Shown here: piece by piece, positions 50,881 through 59,392 of the stretch
Numbering within the stretch: position 1 is the first letter of the stretch
Layout of the letters: every line of letters begins with the position of its first letter
NCBI GenBank assembly: GCA_040766135.1
Contig: JAXGRA010000012.1
Span: forward strand, 1 to 64,000
DNA length: 64,000 bases
Direction: 5' to 3'
From: JAGVSV01 sp040766135
GTDB lineage: Bacteria; Bacillota; Clostridia; Christensenellales; Aristaeellaceae
The notes under the pieces: generated by a model
The model's database searches: none
The model's input: only the letters and a program-made list of their open reading frames with translations
Told to the model about the DNA's origin: nothing
Position numbers and translations under genes: made by a program

Positions 50881-52140
50881 TCAGCGCTTCAACTGTACTT
50901 CCTTCTCGTAGCGGCGCACATCGTCCAGCCAGGTCAGGCCCACGCCCTTGCCGGTGGTCAGGCACAGATAATCCCACACCGCGTTGCTGGGCAAATCACG
51001 GAATTCGTCCATCATGGCCAGGCGACCGGTTTTGTCATCGTTTTCCTCCGCTTGTTTGAGCAGATGGCTGGGCTCTAAGATGGCGGCCAGCATGGTCTTG
51101 CCCAGCGCACGCAGACCGATAATCCACGCCGCCGTGCGGTTGATGGTGGCGTCAAAGAAGTCGAGACCAATGCCGATGTTCTTGCCCAGCAGGTCGGCGC
51201 GCTTGATTTCCAGCAGCATGTCGCGCAGCGGGTCATCCTGGATGAGCACATGGTCGCTGTCCCAGCGCACGCCGCGCGTTAAGTGCAGCAGCACATAATC
51301 CAAGAATGGGTACACCGCCGTGATTTTGTCCGCCGCGCTTTCCTGCGGGTGGTAGTGGCCGGTATCGATGGTAACGCCCACGCCGTTTTTGATGGCATAG
51401 GCCAAGTAGTAATCGTGCGAACCCACCACGAACGCCTCGGAGCCGATGCCAAACACCTTGCCCTCTAACGTGTCGCACATATGCTTGCGGTCATAGGGCT
51501 TTTCTAAGATGATATTCAGCGATTCGGTCAGCCGCGCACGCCAGGCTGCGCGGTCAGCGGGCAGGTCCTTGGTGCCATCGGGCACCCAAGTGTTGTTGAC
51601 GCACAGCTGCCCCAGTTCGCGCCCCATATCAGCGGCGATTTTACGGCCCCCGATGCCGCACTTGATCCAGTAATCGCGCACGGCCTTGTCCGGCGAGGCC
51701 AGCGAGCAGCCGTCCTTCATCATGCGGTGGGTAAAGTAGGACACGTTGAAGTCCATGCCGTAGCCGTTTGCCTTGCACCAGTCAATCCATGTGCGGAAGT
51801 CCTCGGTGTCCAGGTCGCAGCGCTCCTTGGCGTGTTTGGGCTCTGCATACATGCAGTGCAGGTTGACTTTATGCTTGGCCGGCGAGTATTTAAAGGCCAT
51901 CTCATAGTCCTGGCGCATCTGATCGCCATTGGTGGCGCGCCCGGGATAATTGCCCGTCACCACATTTTCGCTGTGGATACCCTCGGAACCCTCAAACCCC
52001 CGCACATCGTCGGCCTGCCAGTTGTGCAGCGATACCGGAATGGTCTGGAAGAACGCCATGGCCTTTTCGGTGTCCACACCCAGCCCGGCGTACACATCCT
52101 TCGCGCGCTCATAGCTTGCCAATATAGCTTTGTCTTTCAT
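50881..52140 (-). CDS. rhaA: L-rhamnose isomerase
   Basis: A 419-residue RhaA converting L-rhamnose to L-rhamnulose (EC 5.3.1.14) with a divalent metal. Hallmarks include the N-terminal SLHNWQADDVRGFE, the central VNLHCMYAE, the metal-site region TIDTGHYHPQES and LHLTRGVRWDSDHV, and GLDFFDATINRTAAW near the end. Length is standard. GGGAGGG precedes the ATG. It stands alone; the kinase, aldolase and transporter of rhamnose use are not in the window. Rhamnose is a backbone sugar of rhamnogalacturonan pectin, which fits the nearby uronate operon. Confidence 0.96.
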   Translation of the reverse strand: MKDKAILASYERAKDVYAGLGVDTEKAMAFFQTIPVSLHNWQADDVRGFEGSEGIHSENVVTGNYPGRATNGDQMRQDYEMAFKYSPAKHKVNLHCMYAEPKHAKERCDLDTEDFRTWIDWCKANGYGMDFNVSYFTHRMMKDGCSLASPDKAVRDYWIKCGIGGRKIAADMGRELGQLCVNNTWVPDGTKDLPADRAAWRARLTESLNIILEKPYDRKHMCDTLEGKVFGIGSEAFVVGSHDYYLAYAIKNGVGVTIDTGHYHPQESAADKITAVYPFLDYVLLHLTRGVRWDSDHVLIQDDPLRDMLLEIKRADLLGKNIGIGLDFFDATINRTAAWIIGLRALGKTMLAAILEPSHLLKQAEENDDKTGRLAMMDEFRDLPSNAVWDYLCLTTGKGVGLTWLDDVRRYEKEVQLKR

Positions 52141-52272
52141 GATAAGCCCTCCCTTGTCACATTTTGCTTGATCACATTACTGGAATTATACCGTGCCAGC
52201 CGCGCAATGGCAAGGAACGAGCAGCGTTTAATGGCTGCGGCGTCTCTAAGGAATGGATATCCTGAAATTAGC

Positions 52273-52305
52273 AACCGCCATGCCGTTTTAAGCAGCATGG
52301 CGGTT
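52273..52305 (-). terminator. Terminator of the secreted-protein operon
   Basis: AACCGCCATGC/GCATGGCGGTT, a perfect 11-bp stem with an 11-base loop, 19 bases past the last gene of the operon on the minus strand. Confidence 0.75.
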
Positions 52306-52323
52306 GGCGTTTCCGGCATCTCT

Positions 52324-53172
52324 TTATGGGGTTTGCGGACCAAAATAGTACGGATCCCAGGGGAAATTTTCCCAGACTTCATCGCGCGCAGGGACGCTTT
52401 CCATGTCCGTCTTGTACATTGTAAAGGTTACGTCCACACCGGCCTCTCCCCGATGCTGCCCGGCGTATTTCACATGGATTGCATCCTTACCCACATAGTA
52501 CAGGACGGCCGTGATGCCTAATTCTACCCGGCCGGCATAGATGGCGTTTCCAGCATACTGGCTGATTACACCCGGGTCCGCTGTGATGCTGCCTCCCTGG
52601 TTTGAGGTAATAATGCGCCCGTCCTTAATGCCGATATAAACGGGCGGTTTCAGCCCCAATTCCGCCAGCTCAATCTCCATCGACATAGGCGGTTCGGCCA
52701 GCGTCACAATCCCTCCGGTCATTTCCCAGACGCCGTCAAAGGCGCTCCTTGGCGCAAACTGCGCCGGTTCATAGGGCTCCAAAAACACAATATCCGGCAC
52801 GCCTCGGTCGAATTTGCGCCCGTCTGAGCTTTCCAGCACGCCATCTTTGAAGAACATGATATCGAGAACCGTCATCTGTCCATCGCCAAAATCAGCTTTT
52901 ATTTCGATTTCGATGCCCATGTCCGGGGCCAGGAAATGAGCTTCCCAGGTCAGGGGAATTTCCTGATGCGGGTTGCGCATGGTGCCGGTGCCGTCCGCGT
53001 TGAGCTCAATTTCCCAGGCTTCTCCCTGGTAATCCGTCTGATACCATGTCCCGGCAAAACTCTCCTTGGCCGCTTGGGCATCCACGACGCCCTGAGGAGT
53101 TTGGGAAGCCAAACCCGTCAGGGGCTGGGTTACAAACAGCAATGACAGAAAGAAAATCAACAAACGTTTCAT
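52324..53172 (-). CDS. Secreted protein with two related beta domains, unknown function
   Basis: A 282-residue exported protein starting at 53172 (GGGGAGAG upstream). Signal peptide residues 1-23 (LLIFFLSLLFVTQPLTGLA). Two related halves: FAGTWYQTDYQGEAWEIELN at the start of the mature protein and FDGVWEMTGG near the middle, each followed by strands and ending in D-x-V-F/T-type sequence. The F-x-G-x-W openings recall lipocalin-like or YcaQ-type small beta-barrels, but no family is certain. Last gene of a three-gene minus-strand operon of secreted proteins. Confidence 0.78.
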   Translation of the reverse strand: MKRLLIFFLSLLFVTQPLTGLASQTPQGVVDAQAAKESFAGTWYQTDYQGEAWEIELNADGTGTMRNPHQEIPLTWEAHFLAPDMGIEIEIKADFGDGQMTVLDIMFFKDGVLESSDGRKFDRGVPDIVFLEPYEPAQFAPRSAFDGVWEMTGGIVTLAEPPMSMEIELAELGLKPPVYIGIKDGRIITSNQGGSITADPGVISQYAGNAIYAGRVELGITAVLYYVGKDAIHVKYAGQHRGEAGVDVTFTMYKTDMESVPARDEVWENFPWDPYYFGPQTP

Positions 53173-53199
53173 GCCACTCTCCCCTCTTATTCTTTTCAT

Positions 53200-53949
53200 T
53201 TATTCCTCACAGCCCGGGAATTCAACCGCATCCGCGCTCAAGAAACCAAGGCCTGCGTTTTCGACCCACCTGGGGTTATACAGCATCGCCCATACCGTAT
53301 CGCCAAACACAAGGAACATGCCGTAATCCATCCTGTCATCAAGCCCTACCCAGTCCATGATGGGGCCATTGTAGGCCGGGAAAGCATATACCGGCACCTT
53401 CGTGCCTTCGTCAATGCCGCAAATCAAGGCATTGGTAAGCCAGGTGGTGCCTGCAATCAACTGGTCGCTGGGGGGCGGGATTTCGGGCAGCGGCTCCGTA
53501 CCAATCTCAAAAGGCCAGGTCAGCACACGCCCATCGGGCAGTGTTTCCTGGGGCAGGAAGCTGCTTCCGCCCGATTGTGCCGACTGCCAGTTGGCGATCA
53601 TCAGGCAGTTCATCACCCGCGGGTTATCCGGATAATAGTCAAAGGGCTTGCTCAAATCCCAAATATATGACCGCCCGTCATGGACGATGTTTCCGTTGCC
53701 GGCATCGGTGAACAGCACACTCCACCCCAGGAAGACGGATTCCGCCCGGAAAGGTTTTACAAGCATCTCCCCTTCCAGGCCATTGATGGGCATGGACTGT
53801 CCGGTTGGGGCGGTGATGGTGTGGGGCGACAGGGCCAGCCCATCGGGCCAGGAGCCGCCCCTCAGGTCATGGCTGACATGCACTGTCCAGACATCAATGA
53901 CCGGCTTGGCCGCCACACGCCAGCGGGCGGTCATCCGGCAGTTCATCAC
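53200..53949 (-). CDS. InlB B-repeat-like secreted protein, 3' part (frame broken)
   Basis: The downstream part of a gene whose first third is in another frame (next entry). It holds the rest of repeat 1 (NPLVMNCRMTARWRV) and a full repeat 2: VHVSHDLRGGSWPDG, FLGWSVLFTDAGNGN, ending VMNCLMIANWQ. The order D-L-x-G-G ... F-x-G-W ... x-x-A-x-W is that of Listeria/Bacteroides InlB B-repeats, small beta-grasp surface domains. A 110-residue C-terminal region follows. The nominal GTG at 53949 has no ribosome site, so this part is probably expressed only if the frame is restored. Confidence 0.7.
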   Translation of the reverse strand: MMNCRMTARWRVAAKPVIDVWTVHVSHDLRGGSWPDGLALSPHTITAPTGQSMPINGLEGEMLVKPFRAESVFLGWSVLFTDAGNGNIVHDGRSYIWDLSKPFDYYPDNPRVMNCLMIANWQSAQSGGSSFLPQETLPDGRVLTWPFEIGTEPLPEIPPPSDQLIAGTTWLTNALICGIDEGTKVPVYAFPAYNGPIMDWVGLDDRMDYGMFLVFGDTVWAMLYNPRWVENAGLGFLSADAVEFPGCEE

Positions 53950-53984
53950 CAGGGGGTTGCCGGTATAATAGTCAAAAGGATGGT

Positions 53985-54320
53985 TTAATCCCAGACCTCG
54001 TCCCCACCGTCATAAATCACCTTTCCGTCCGCAGCGCTGGTAAACAGCACGCTCCAGCCCCGGAAATCAGCGCCCGCCTTCACGGGGATGATGCTCCGCT
54101 CTGGCTCCAACGCAGAGGGAGACATGGATTCCTTTGGTTTTGCCTCTATGGTGCGGGGATAGATGCTTTTGCCGGCCGGCCACTGCCCGCCGTTCAAATC
54201 ATGGCTTATATTGACCTTCCAGCGCACATTGGCCCAGGGATCCCCCGCCAGGGCGCTCCAGGGCAGGACGAGCAGCGCCACCAGCAGCAGCGCAAGCAAC
54301 CTTGTTGTGTTTTTGTTCAT
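53985..54320 (-). CDS. InlB B-repeat-like secreted protein, 5' part (frame broken)
   Basis: 111 codons from ATG 54320 (AAGGAGGAA upstream) with a signal peptide (LLALLLVALLVLPWSALA) and most of repeat 1 (VNISHDLNGGQWPAG, FRGWSVLFTSAADGKVIYDGG). It ends VWD-TAA at 53985. Repeat 2 of the same protein reads IWDLSKPFDYY at this place, and the other frame here reads LNHPFDYY, so one T is missing from GATTAAACC (expected GATTTAAACC). A single-base deletion, or a sequencing error in a short run, thus splits one gene into two. Confidence 0.75.
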   Translation of the reverse strand: MNKNTTRLLALLLVALLVLPWSALAGDPWANVRWKVNISHDLNGGQWPAGKSIYPRTIEAKPKESMSPSALEPERSIIPVKAGADFRGWSVLFTSAADGKVIYDGGDEVWD

Positions 54321-54353
54321 GGTTCCTCCTTCATATTATCGAACGTTTCCTTA

Positions 54354-54872
54354 TTACCGATTAAGCCGCGCTTCGCTCCCACCTTCTTTGGGCAGAATGA
54401 TTACGGCGCTGCCGCTTTGCGGCTCAAAGGCGATGTGAGTTTCAAATACATAGATGTTTTTGGCAGGCGATTCACTCAGCGGCACCGCCACCCCGCTGTC
54501 CGGCTCCAAGCGGTACACCCTGTTGTTGTCCAATGCATTGGTAAAATAGACATAGGTGTTATCCGCATTGAGCGCGCCCGCTTTCAGCCCCTCCAGCGCC
54601 TGGGGAGAGGTTCCGTCCAGCCCTGCGTGGAAAAGCTGCTGCGATGCGTCTGCATAGAACAGGGTTGGCGCGCCCTGAAAGAGCGCCGTTGTATAGGCGG
54701 TTACCCGGCCGGGGCTCAGCGGCTCCGCCACCTGTCCGTCCAGGGGCATGCGGTAGAGACCCGTCATTTTGCCCGGTGAAATAGGCATAGCCGTTATAGG
54801 GAAACGCGCTGGCCGCCTGTATCTCCCCTCCGCCCGCATAGGCCCGCATGCTGCTTTCCTTGCCGTTTGCAA
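54354..54872 (-). pseudogene. 3' part of the Ig-like/DUF5050-type secreted protein (frame broken)
   Basis: Carries the correct end of the gene described next. From about 54760 it reads GLYRMPLDGQVAEPL, FYADASQQLFHAGLDG and VYRLEPDSGV, repeated units of the DUF5050 type (a strand, then LYR-x-x-LDG). The residues upstream of that in this frame (RRPARFPITAMPIS) are the out-of-frame reading of the neighbouring part. No ribosome site at its nominal start. Confidence 0.7.
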
Positions 54873-55677
54873 GGGCTGCCCGCTTTAGGAGCCCGTCCTG
54901 GATATACAGGACAATCTCATTGGTTACCGACAGGTTGCTGATCCTTTTCTTCAGCGTCACCAGGGTGTTACGGCCTTTTTGATTGATGGAATCCTGCACA
55001 ATCCGGGTGACATACTGTTTTTTGGGGGTGGTTTTATGGGTTAGCGGGGTCGACTTCTGCTTTACCGTTTCCAGATAATGATGAAAATAGTATAGGTCAT
55101 TTCCCAAGGTGTCCAGACAGTCGTATTCCACCGCACCGTACGACCTTTCCGCCTTTCGGAAAGGGTCTGTGGACTGCATCAGATAGCCTTTGCTGTCAAC
55201 AAAAAACAGGAATCCTTTCCCCATGGCTGCCTTCCCGCCGTTTGGCGCGTTGGCAACGCCTGTCAGGTCATCTGCGCCTGAGCCAATTACTTGGGCATTG
55301 GTGCCGCCTGCTTTCAGCGCGTTTTCGTCAAAGGGCTTGACCGTCAGGTAGAAGATGCTGGTGGTATGCGCAGGGAAAGCCTTGTCTTCCGCCTTCACCA
55401 CAAATGAGTAGTTGCCCGCTTTTTGCGGCGTACCATAGATCAGCCCTTCCTTGTCCATGGTGAGCCCCTGGGGAAAGCTATGGGCTGTATAGTCGCCCGG
55501 CTCAAAGGAAAGGGTGATGGGGTTGGAACCGCTGGCCTTGATTCTTGTGGAATAGTATACGCCCTGCATGGCGTCCGGCAGATGTTTGTCGGATACAAAT
55601 TCCGGCGCGACATAGGTAAGGCCGGGCAGAGGGAGCACGATCAGGACAGCAATCAGGATAAGCACCAGTTTTTTCAT
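54559..55677 (-). CDS. Secreted protein with putative Ig domain and DUF5050-like repeats, 5' part (frame broken)
   Basis: Starts at 55677 with GGAGG upstream and a signal peptide (LVLILIAVLIVLPLPGLTYVA). Residues about 25-115 form a putative Ig (He_PIG) domain (PQGLTMDKEGLIYGTPQKAG is its hallmark). Residues about 140-305 begin propeller-like strands (GFLFFVDSKGYLMQ, EIVLYIQDGLLKRAA). At about 54758 the frame departs from its own repeat pattern: GYAYFTGQNDG should continue LYRMPLDG, which lies in the other frame one base along (one extra base in GACGGGTCTC). The last 60 residues listed for this frame are therefore spurious. First gene of the operon. Confidence 0.75.
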   Translation of the reverse strand: MKKLVLILIAVLIVLPLPGLTYVAPEFVSDKHLPDAMQGVYYSTRIKASGSNPITLSFEPGDYTAHSFPQGLTMDKEGLIYGTPQKAGNYSFVVKAEDKAFPAHTTSIFYLTVKPFDENALKAGGTNAQVIGSGADDLTGVANAPNGGKAAMGKGFLFFVDSKGYLMQSTDPFRKAERSYGAVEYDCLDTLGNDLYYFHHYLETVKQKSTPLTHKTTPKKQYVTRIVQDSINQKGRNTLVTLKKRISNLSVTNEIVLYIQDGLLKRAALANGKESSMRAYAGGGEIQAASAFPYNGYAYFTGQNDGSLPHAPGRTGGGAAEPRPGNRLYNGALSGRANPVLCRRIAAAFPRRAGRNLSPGAGGAESGRAQCG

Positions 55678-55786
55678 GGAACAGCCTCCTCTTTGGGGTT
55701 TGTGATGTGGCAGTGCAGTATTGTTTCGGGCACAAAGGAATATGATGATGTAACCATATAAAATATACCATTTTTGGCTGTTGAAT

Positions 55787-55810
55787 CAACCTACACTTAT
55801 GGGTAGGTTG
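55787..55810. promoter_or_regulatory. Palindrome in the divergent promoter region
   Basis: CAACCTAC (55787-55794) and GTAGGTTG (55803-55810), eight bases apart, between the secreted-protein operon and rpiB. A candidate operator for a dimeric regulator acting on either side. Confidence 0.45.
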
Positions 55811-55926
55811 GGTGATTTTGAGTAATATTGATGTAAAACAGTATCATCTTACGATTTCTCGTAGCATGAATTGACGCTCTCCCGCCTGCATGCTACCATA
55901 AAGCATCAATATGCGGGGGGCTTCCT

Positions 55927-56379
55927 GTGAAAATCGCCATTGCCAATGACCATACCGGGTTGGAGCTAAAGCGTGAGCTTGTCGCGCTGCTGGAGGGACT
56001 TGGACATGAGGTGGCCGACTTGGGCACCCAGACGCCGGACAGCGTGGACTACCCCATCTATGGCGTGCGCGCGGCGCGCGCGGTGGCCAGGGGGGAGTAT
56101 GACTTGGGCATTGTTATCTGCGGCACCGGCGTGGGCATCGGCATGTCCGCCAACAAGGTAAAGGGCATCCGCTGCGCCACATGCTCGGAGCCGTATTCCG
56201 CGATGATGGCGCGGCGGCACAACAACGCCAACATGCTGGCCATGGGGGCGCGGGTGGTGGGCGTGGAGCTGGCCAAGATGATCGTGCTGGCTTTCCTGCA
56301 AAATGAGTTTGAGGGCGGGCGGCACACACGCCGTGTGGAGCAGATTGTATCCGTTGAAAACGACGGACAGATCGAATGA
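55927..56379 (+). CDS. rpiB: Ribose-5-phosphate isomerase B / RpiB-LacAB family
   Basis: A 150-residue sugar-phosphate isomerase starting at GTG 55927 with a G-rich site upstream. The N-terminal IANDHTGLELK, the catalytic cysteine in VICGTGVGIGMSANK, and RRHNNANMLAMGARVVG are the family hallmarks. It interconverts ribose 5-phosphate and ribulose 5-phosphate, or related 6-deoxy/allose phosphates. It overlaps the MFS gene by four bases and leads an operon of sugar uptake and glycosidase genes, so it may act on a phosphorylated sugar specific to that pathway rather than in the pentose phosphate route. Confidence 0.9.
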   Translation: MKIAIANDHTGLELKRELVALLEGLGHEVADLGTQTPDSVDYPIYGVRAARAVARGEYDLGIVICGTGVGIGMSANKVKGIRCATCSEPYSAMMARRHNNANMLAMGARVVGVELAKMIVLAFLQNEFEGGRHTRRVEQIVSVENDGQIE

Positions 56380-57569
56380 AGCGCACGAATTACCCTTGGG
56401 CATACGGGTTGTTTATTGCAGCCTATTATGCCACCAACGCGGTGTTCCAGGGCTACTTGCCCAAGTATTACCAGTTGATGGGCATGGACGGCATGCGCAT
56501 GATGACGCTGCTGGCTGCAGCGCCTGCCATCGCCATCGTGGCGCAGCCTGTTTGGGGCCGCATTGGCGACCGTATGCGCACCCGCAACCAGGCGCTGACG
56601 GTGATGATTGTTGCATCCACCGTGTTGATTTTGCTTATCCTTGTCAACCCAATCTATGCCTGGCTGCTGCTGATCACCTGCCTGTATGCAGCATTTTATA
56701 CACCGATACAGCCCATGGGCGATTCCATCATATTGGAAAACCTGGAAAGACAGCGTGCACCCTTTGGCCCTATCCGGCTGTTTGGCAGTTTTTCTTTTGC
56801 ACTAAATAACCTGCTGGTGGGGCATCTGTTTGAAGGGCGCTTCCACATCGTGCCATGGGTAACCGCACTGTTCCTTTTGATCATGCTGCTGTCCTCCCGT
56901 GTGCTGCCGCCCACCCGCGGGCATCAGCGCGGCAAAACCAAGGTGCCGCTGCGCGCCATCCTGCGCATTCCATATCTGAAGCCGCTGATGGCGCTGGTCA
57001 TCGTGCTGCAACTGGGCATGGGCTATTATTACAGCTATTTTGTGCTGCATTTTACATCGCTGCCCGGCGGCACCTCAGGGTTGGTGGGGCTGGCGTTCTT
57101 TATCTCCGCGACGAGCGAGACGCCGTTTTTAATTTTCTCCGATCGCCTGTTTCAGCGTTTTGGCACCGGCAAGCTGATGGTCATGTCCGCGCTGCTCATC
57201 AGCATCCGCTTTCTGGTGCTGGGGCTATCGCAGAACATCACGCTGCTGCTCCTCAACCAGATCACGCACGGCGCCGGCTTTATCGTCATCACCGTGACCA
57301 TGGCCAAGTACATCAGCCTCATGGTGCCTGATGAACTCAAAGCCGGGGGGCAAATGCTGTTAGCCGTGGTGGGCTACGGCCTGGCGCGCGTGTTCGGCGT
57401 GCTGTGCGGCGGATACGTCCAACAAATCACCGGCGGCCCTGCCGGTGGTTTCCTCGCCATGGGCACGCTGGCCGTGGTGGCCTTTTTGCTGTCTGCGTGG
57501 TACTTCCTCCCCCGCCCGCCGCTGAATGGCGAACCGATAGGGATGGACAAAGCGAAAATAAAGAGGTAG
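56376..57569 (+). CDS. MFS transporter (MFS_1-like, sugar or nucleoside symporter type)
   Basis: A 397-residue transporter of 12 helices, coupled to rpiB by an ATGA overlap. N-terminal AYGLFIAAYYATNAVFQGYLPKYYQ (in part) and GRIGDRMRTRNQ after helix 2 match the LacY-like/MFS_1-like group of proton-coupled sugar and nucleoside carriers. Probably imports the monosaccharide handled by the operon. Sixty-three bases separate it from the ABC binding protein gene. Confidence 0.9.
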   Translation: MKRTNYPWAYGLFIAAYYATNAVFQGYLPKYYQLMGMDGMRMMTLLAAAPAIAIVAQPVWGRIGDRMRTRNQALTVMIVASTVLILLILVNPIYAWLLLITCLYAAFYTPIQPMGDSIILENLERQRAPFGPIRLFGSFSFALNNLLVGHLFEGRFHIVPWVTALFLLIMLLSSRVLPPTRGHQRGKTKVPLRAILRIPYLKPLMALVIVLQLGMGYYYSYFVLHFTSLPGGTSGLVGLAFFISATSETPFLIFSDRLFQRFGTGKLMVMSALLISIRFLVLGLSQNITLLLLNQITHGAGFIVITVTMAKYISLMVPDELKAGGQMLLAVVGYGLARVFGVLCGGYVQQITGGPAGGFLAMGTLAVVAFLLSAWYFLPRPPLNGEPIGMDKAKIKR

Positions 57570-57632
57570 AATAAAAATACGCTGCTGGGCATAATGTCCG
57601 ATAAAGCATAAAAGTAAAAAGGAGGATCCCCT

Positions 57633-59294
57633 ATGCGCAAGTTTCTTTCTCTGGTGGCAGTAATCGCCATGTTGGTCGCTGCGCTGAGCGGCGCTGTGGC
57701 CGAAACGGCGGAGCGTGAAACCCTTACCTATGGTTCCACCATGAACATGAACACCGACAAACCCTTCTACCCGACCAAGTTCATCACCTATCTGGAAGAC
57801 ATGATCGATGCCAACATCGAGTTTATCCAGTATGACAACGACACATTGAAGCTCACCCTGGCCAGCGGCGACATGCCCGACCTGATGATGGTCAACACCG
57901 CCAGCAATATCTTAGACGGCAGGCTGGCTGTGGCCATGGATGACTATCTGGAAGAATATGGCCCCAACATCCTGAAGTTTGAAAAGCGTAACGCTGTCAT
58001 GCGCGAGCTGGTCTCCGGCGGGGATGGCAAGCTGTATTTCCACACCCCCAATACTGGCCCCGAAGCGTTGACCGGCAGCACCACCACCTGGAACGGCTAC
58101 TTGGTACGCTGGGATCTGTACAAGCAACTGGGCGCACCCGCCATCAACAGCGATGATGAGTATATTGATGTACTCAAAAAGATGGTAGAGATTGCTCCCA
58201 AGCCCGCCAATGGCGCGCCGGTGTACGGCATGGGTCTGCATGGCTCCCAGCAGTGGGCATGGAATATCCGCGCTATGGCCAATGAGGGCTATTCCAACTC
58301 CACCACTTGGGCGTATGCCATCAGCACCACCACCACCGAGGTTATGCAGAACTACATGGATCTAAACTCCCCATTCTGGAGCAACATGCGCTTCTATTTC
58401 AAGCTTAACCAGGAAGGGCTGCTGGATCCGGACAGCTACACCATGAACGGTGACCAGGTACAGGAAAAAGCCGCCAACGGCCAGTACGTAGGCAGCTATT
58501 GCACATGGTACACCAGCGACCTGTACAACACCGCGCGCCTGGCCGACCCTGACACGCTGACAGGTATGATCGCCGTATACGGCGAGGGTATGAGCGGCTG
58601 GTACGGTTCCAACCACACCGTGGGCTGGGGCGACAAGCTGACGTTCATCACCACCAGTTGCAAAAATATCCCGCTGGCGGTCAAGTTCCTCAACGCTATG
58701 GACTCTGATGAGCTCAACCGTGTCCACTATTCCGGCATCCAAGGTGAAGAATGGGATTATGTAGACGGCGTACCCACACTCTTCCCCGAAACCGTCGCCC
58801 TGCGCGCTACCGGCGGTGAGGAGTGGCAGCACCTGGGGATTGGCAGCTTCAGCAACACCATTGGCGCATCGGAATTTGGCACGGCTGAAGATGGTGGATT
58901 CTACTCCCTGTGGGACGACCCGGACCTGAAGTATTCTGGCCTCAACCCGCTGGAGAAGGACTATGCCGACTTCTACGGTGTCAAATACCCCGCGCAGGTG
59001 CACTTCGACATGGTCCAGGCCGGCAAAGCCATCAACCAGGCCGGCAACCAGACGCAGGCCGTGCAGTTGGGCCTGTCCGTGCGCCCGGATAACATCATCC
59101 GCATTGACTCCCGCATGGAGGAGATTGTCAACCGCACCATCCCCACGCTGGTCAGCGCCGCTGATCAGGCTGCCTTTGACGCTGCGCAAGCCAGCCTGCT
59201 GGATGAGCTTAAGGCTGCCGGCGCAGAGGAATCCTGGGCCTGGTGGAACGAAAACTGGAACGGCACCCTGGAAAAAATCCAGAACATCCAATAA
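57633..59294 (+). CDS. ABC sugar transporter, extracellular solute-binding protein (LplA type)
   Basis: A 553-residue family 1 binding protein, the long form found with LplB/YtcP permeases for complex oligosaccharides. Signal peptide residues 1-23 (LSLVAVIAMLVAALSGAVA), without a lipobox cysteine, so it is either secreted or held by another route. Mature part includes LTLASGDMPDLMMVN and GVPTLFPETVALRATGG. AAAGGAGG precedes the ATG. Followed by a strong hairpin and then two permease genes. It gathers the oligosaccharide later cut by the GH29 enzyme. Confidence 0.93.
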   Translation: MRKFLSLVAVIAMLVAALSGAVAETAERETLTYGSTMNMNTDKPFYPTKFITYLEDMIDANIEFIQYDNDTLKLTLASGDMPDLMMVNTASNILDGRLAVAMDDYLEEYGPNILKFEKRNAVMRELVSGGDGKLYFHTPNTGPEALTGSTTTWNGYLVRWDLYKQLGAPAINSDDEYIDVLKKMVEIAPKPANGAPVYGMGLHGSQQWAWNIRAMANEGYSNSTTWAYAISTTTTEVMQNYMDLNSPFWSNMRFYFKLNQEGLLDPDSYTMNGDQVQEKAANGQYVGSYCTWYTSDLYNTARLADPDTLTGMIAVYGEGMSGWYGSNHTVGWGDKLTFITTSCKNIPLAVKFLNAMDSDELNRVHYSGIQGEEWDYVDGVPTLFPETVALRATGGEEWQHLGIGSFSNTIGASEFGTAEDGGFYSLWDDPDLKYSGLNPLEKDYADFYGVKYPAQVHFDMVQAGKAINQAGNQTQAVQLGLSVRPDNIIRIDSRMEEIVNRTIPTLVSAADQAAFDAAQASLLDELKAAGAEESWAWWNENWNGTLEKIQNIQ

Positions 59295-59311
59295 CAACAG
59301 CTTCATTCTAT

Positions 59312-59347
59312 GCCCGCCCGCAACAGCCTCGGCCTTTGCGGGCGGGC
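59312..59347 (+). terminator. Strong intercistronic hairpin after the binding protein gene
   Basis: GCCCGCCCGCAA/TTGCGGGCGGGC, a 12-bp perfect GC-rich stem with a 12-base loop and no T run. Likely protects the upstream message so that binding protein exceeds permease, rather than fully stopping transcription. Confidence 0.7.
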
Positions 59348-59392
59348 ACTTTCACAGATGCATCGACATCGTTCCATAAATGAGGTGATTCC

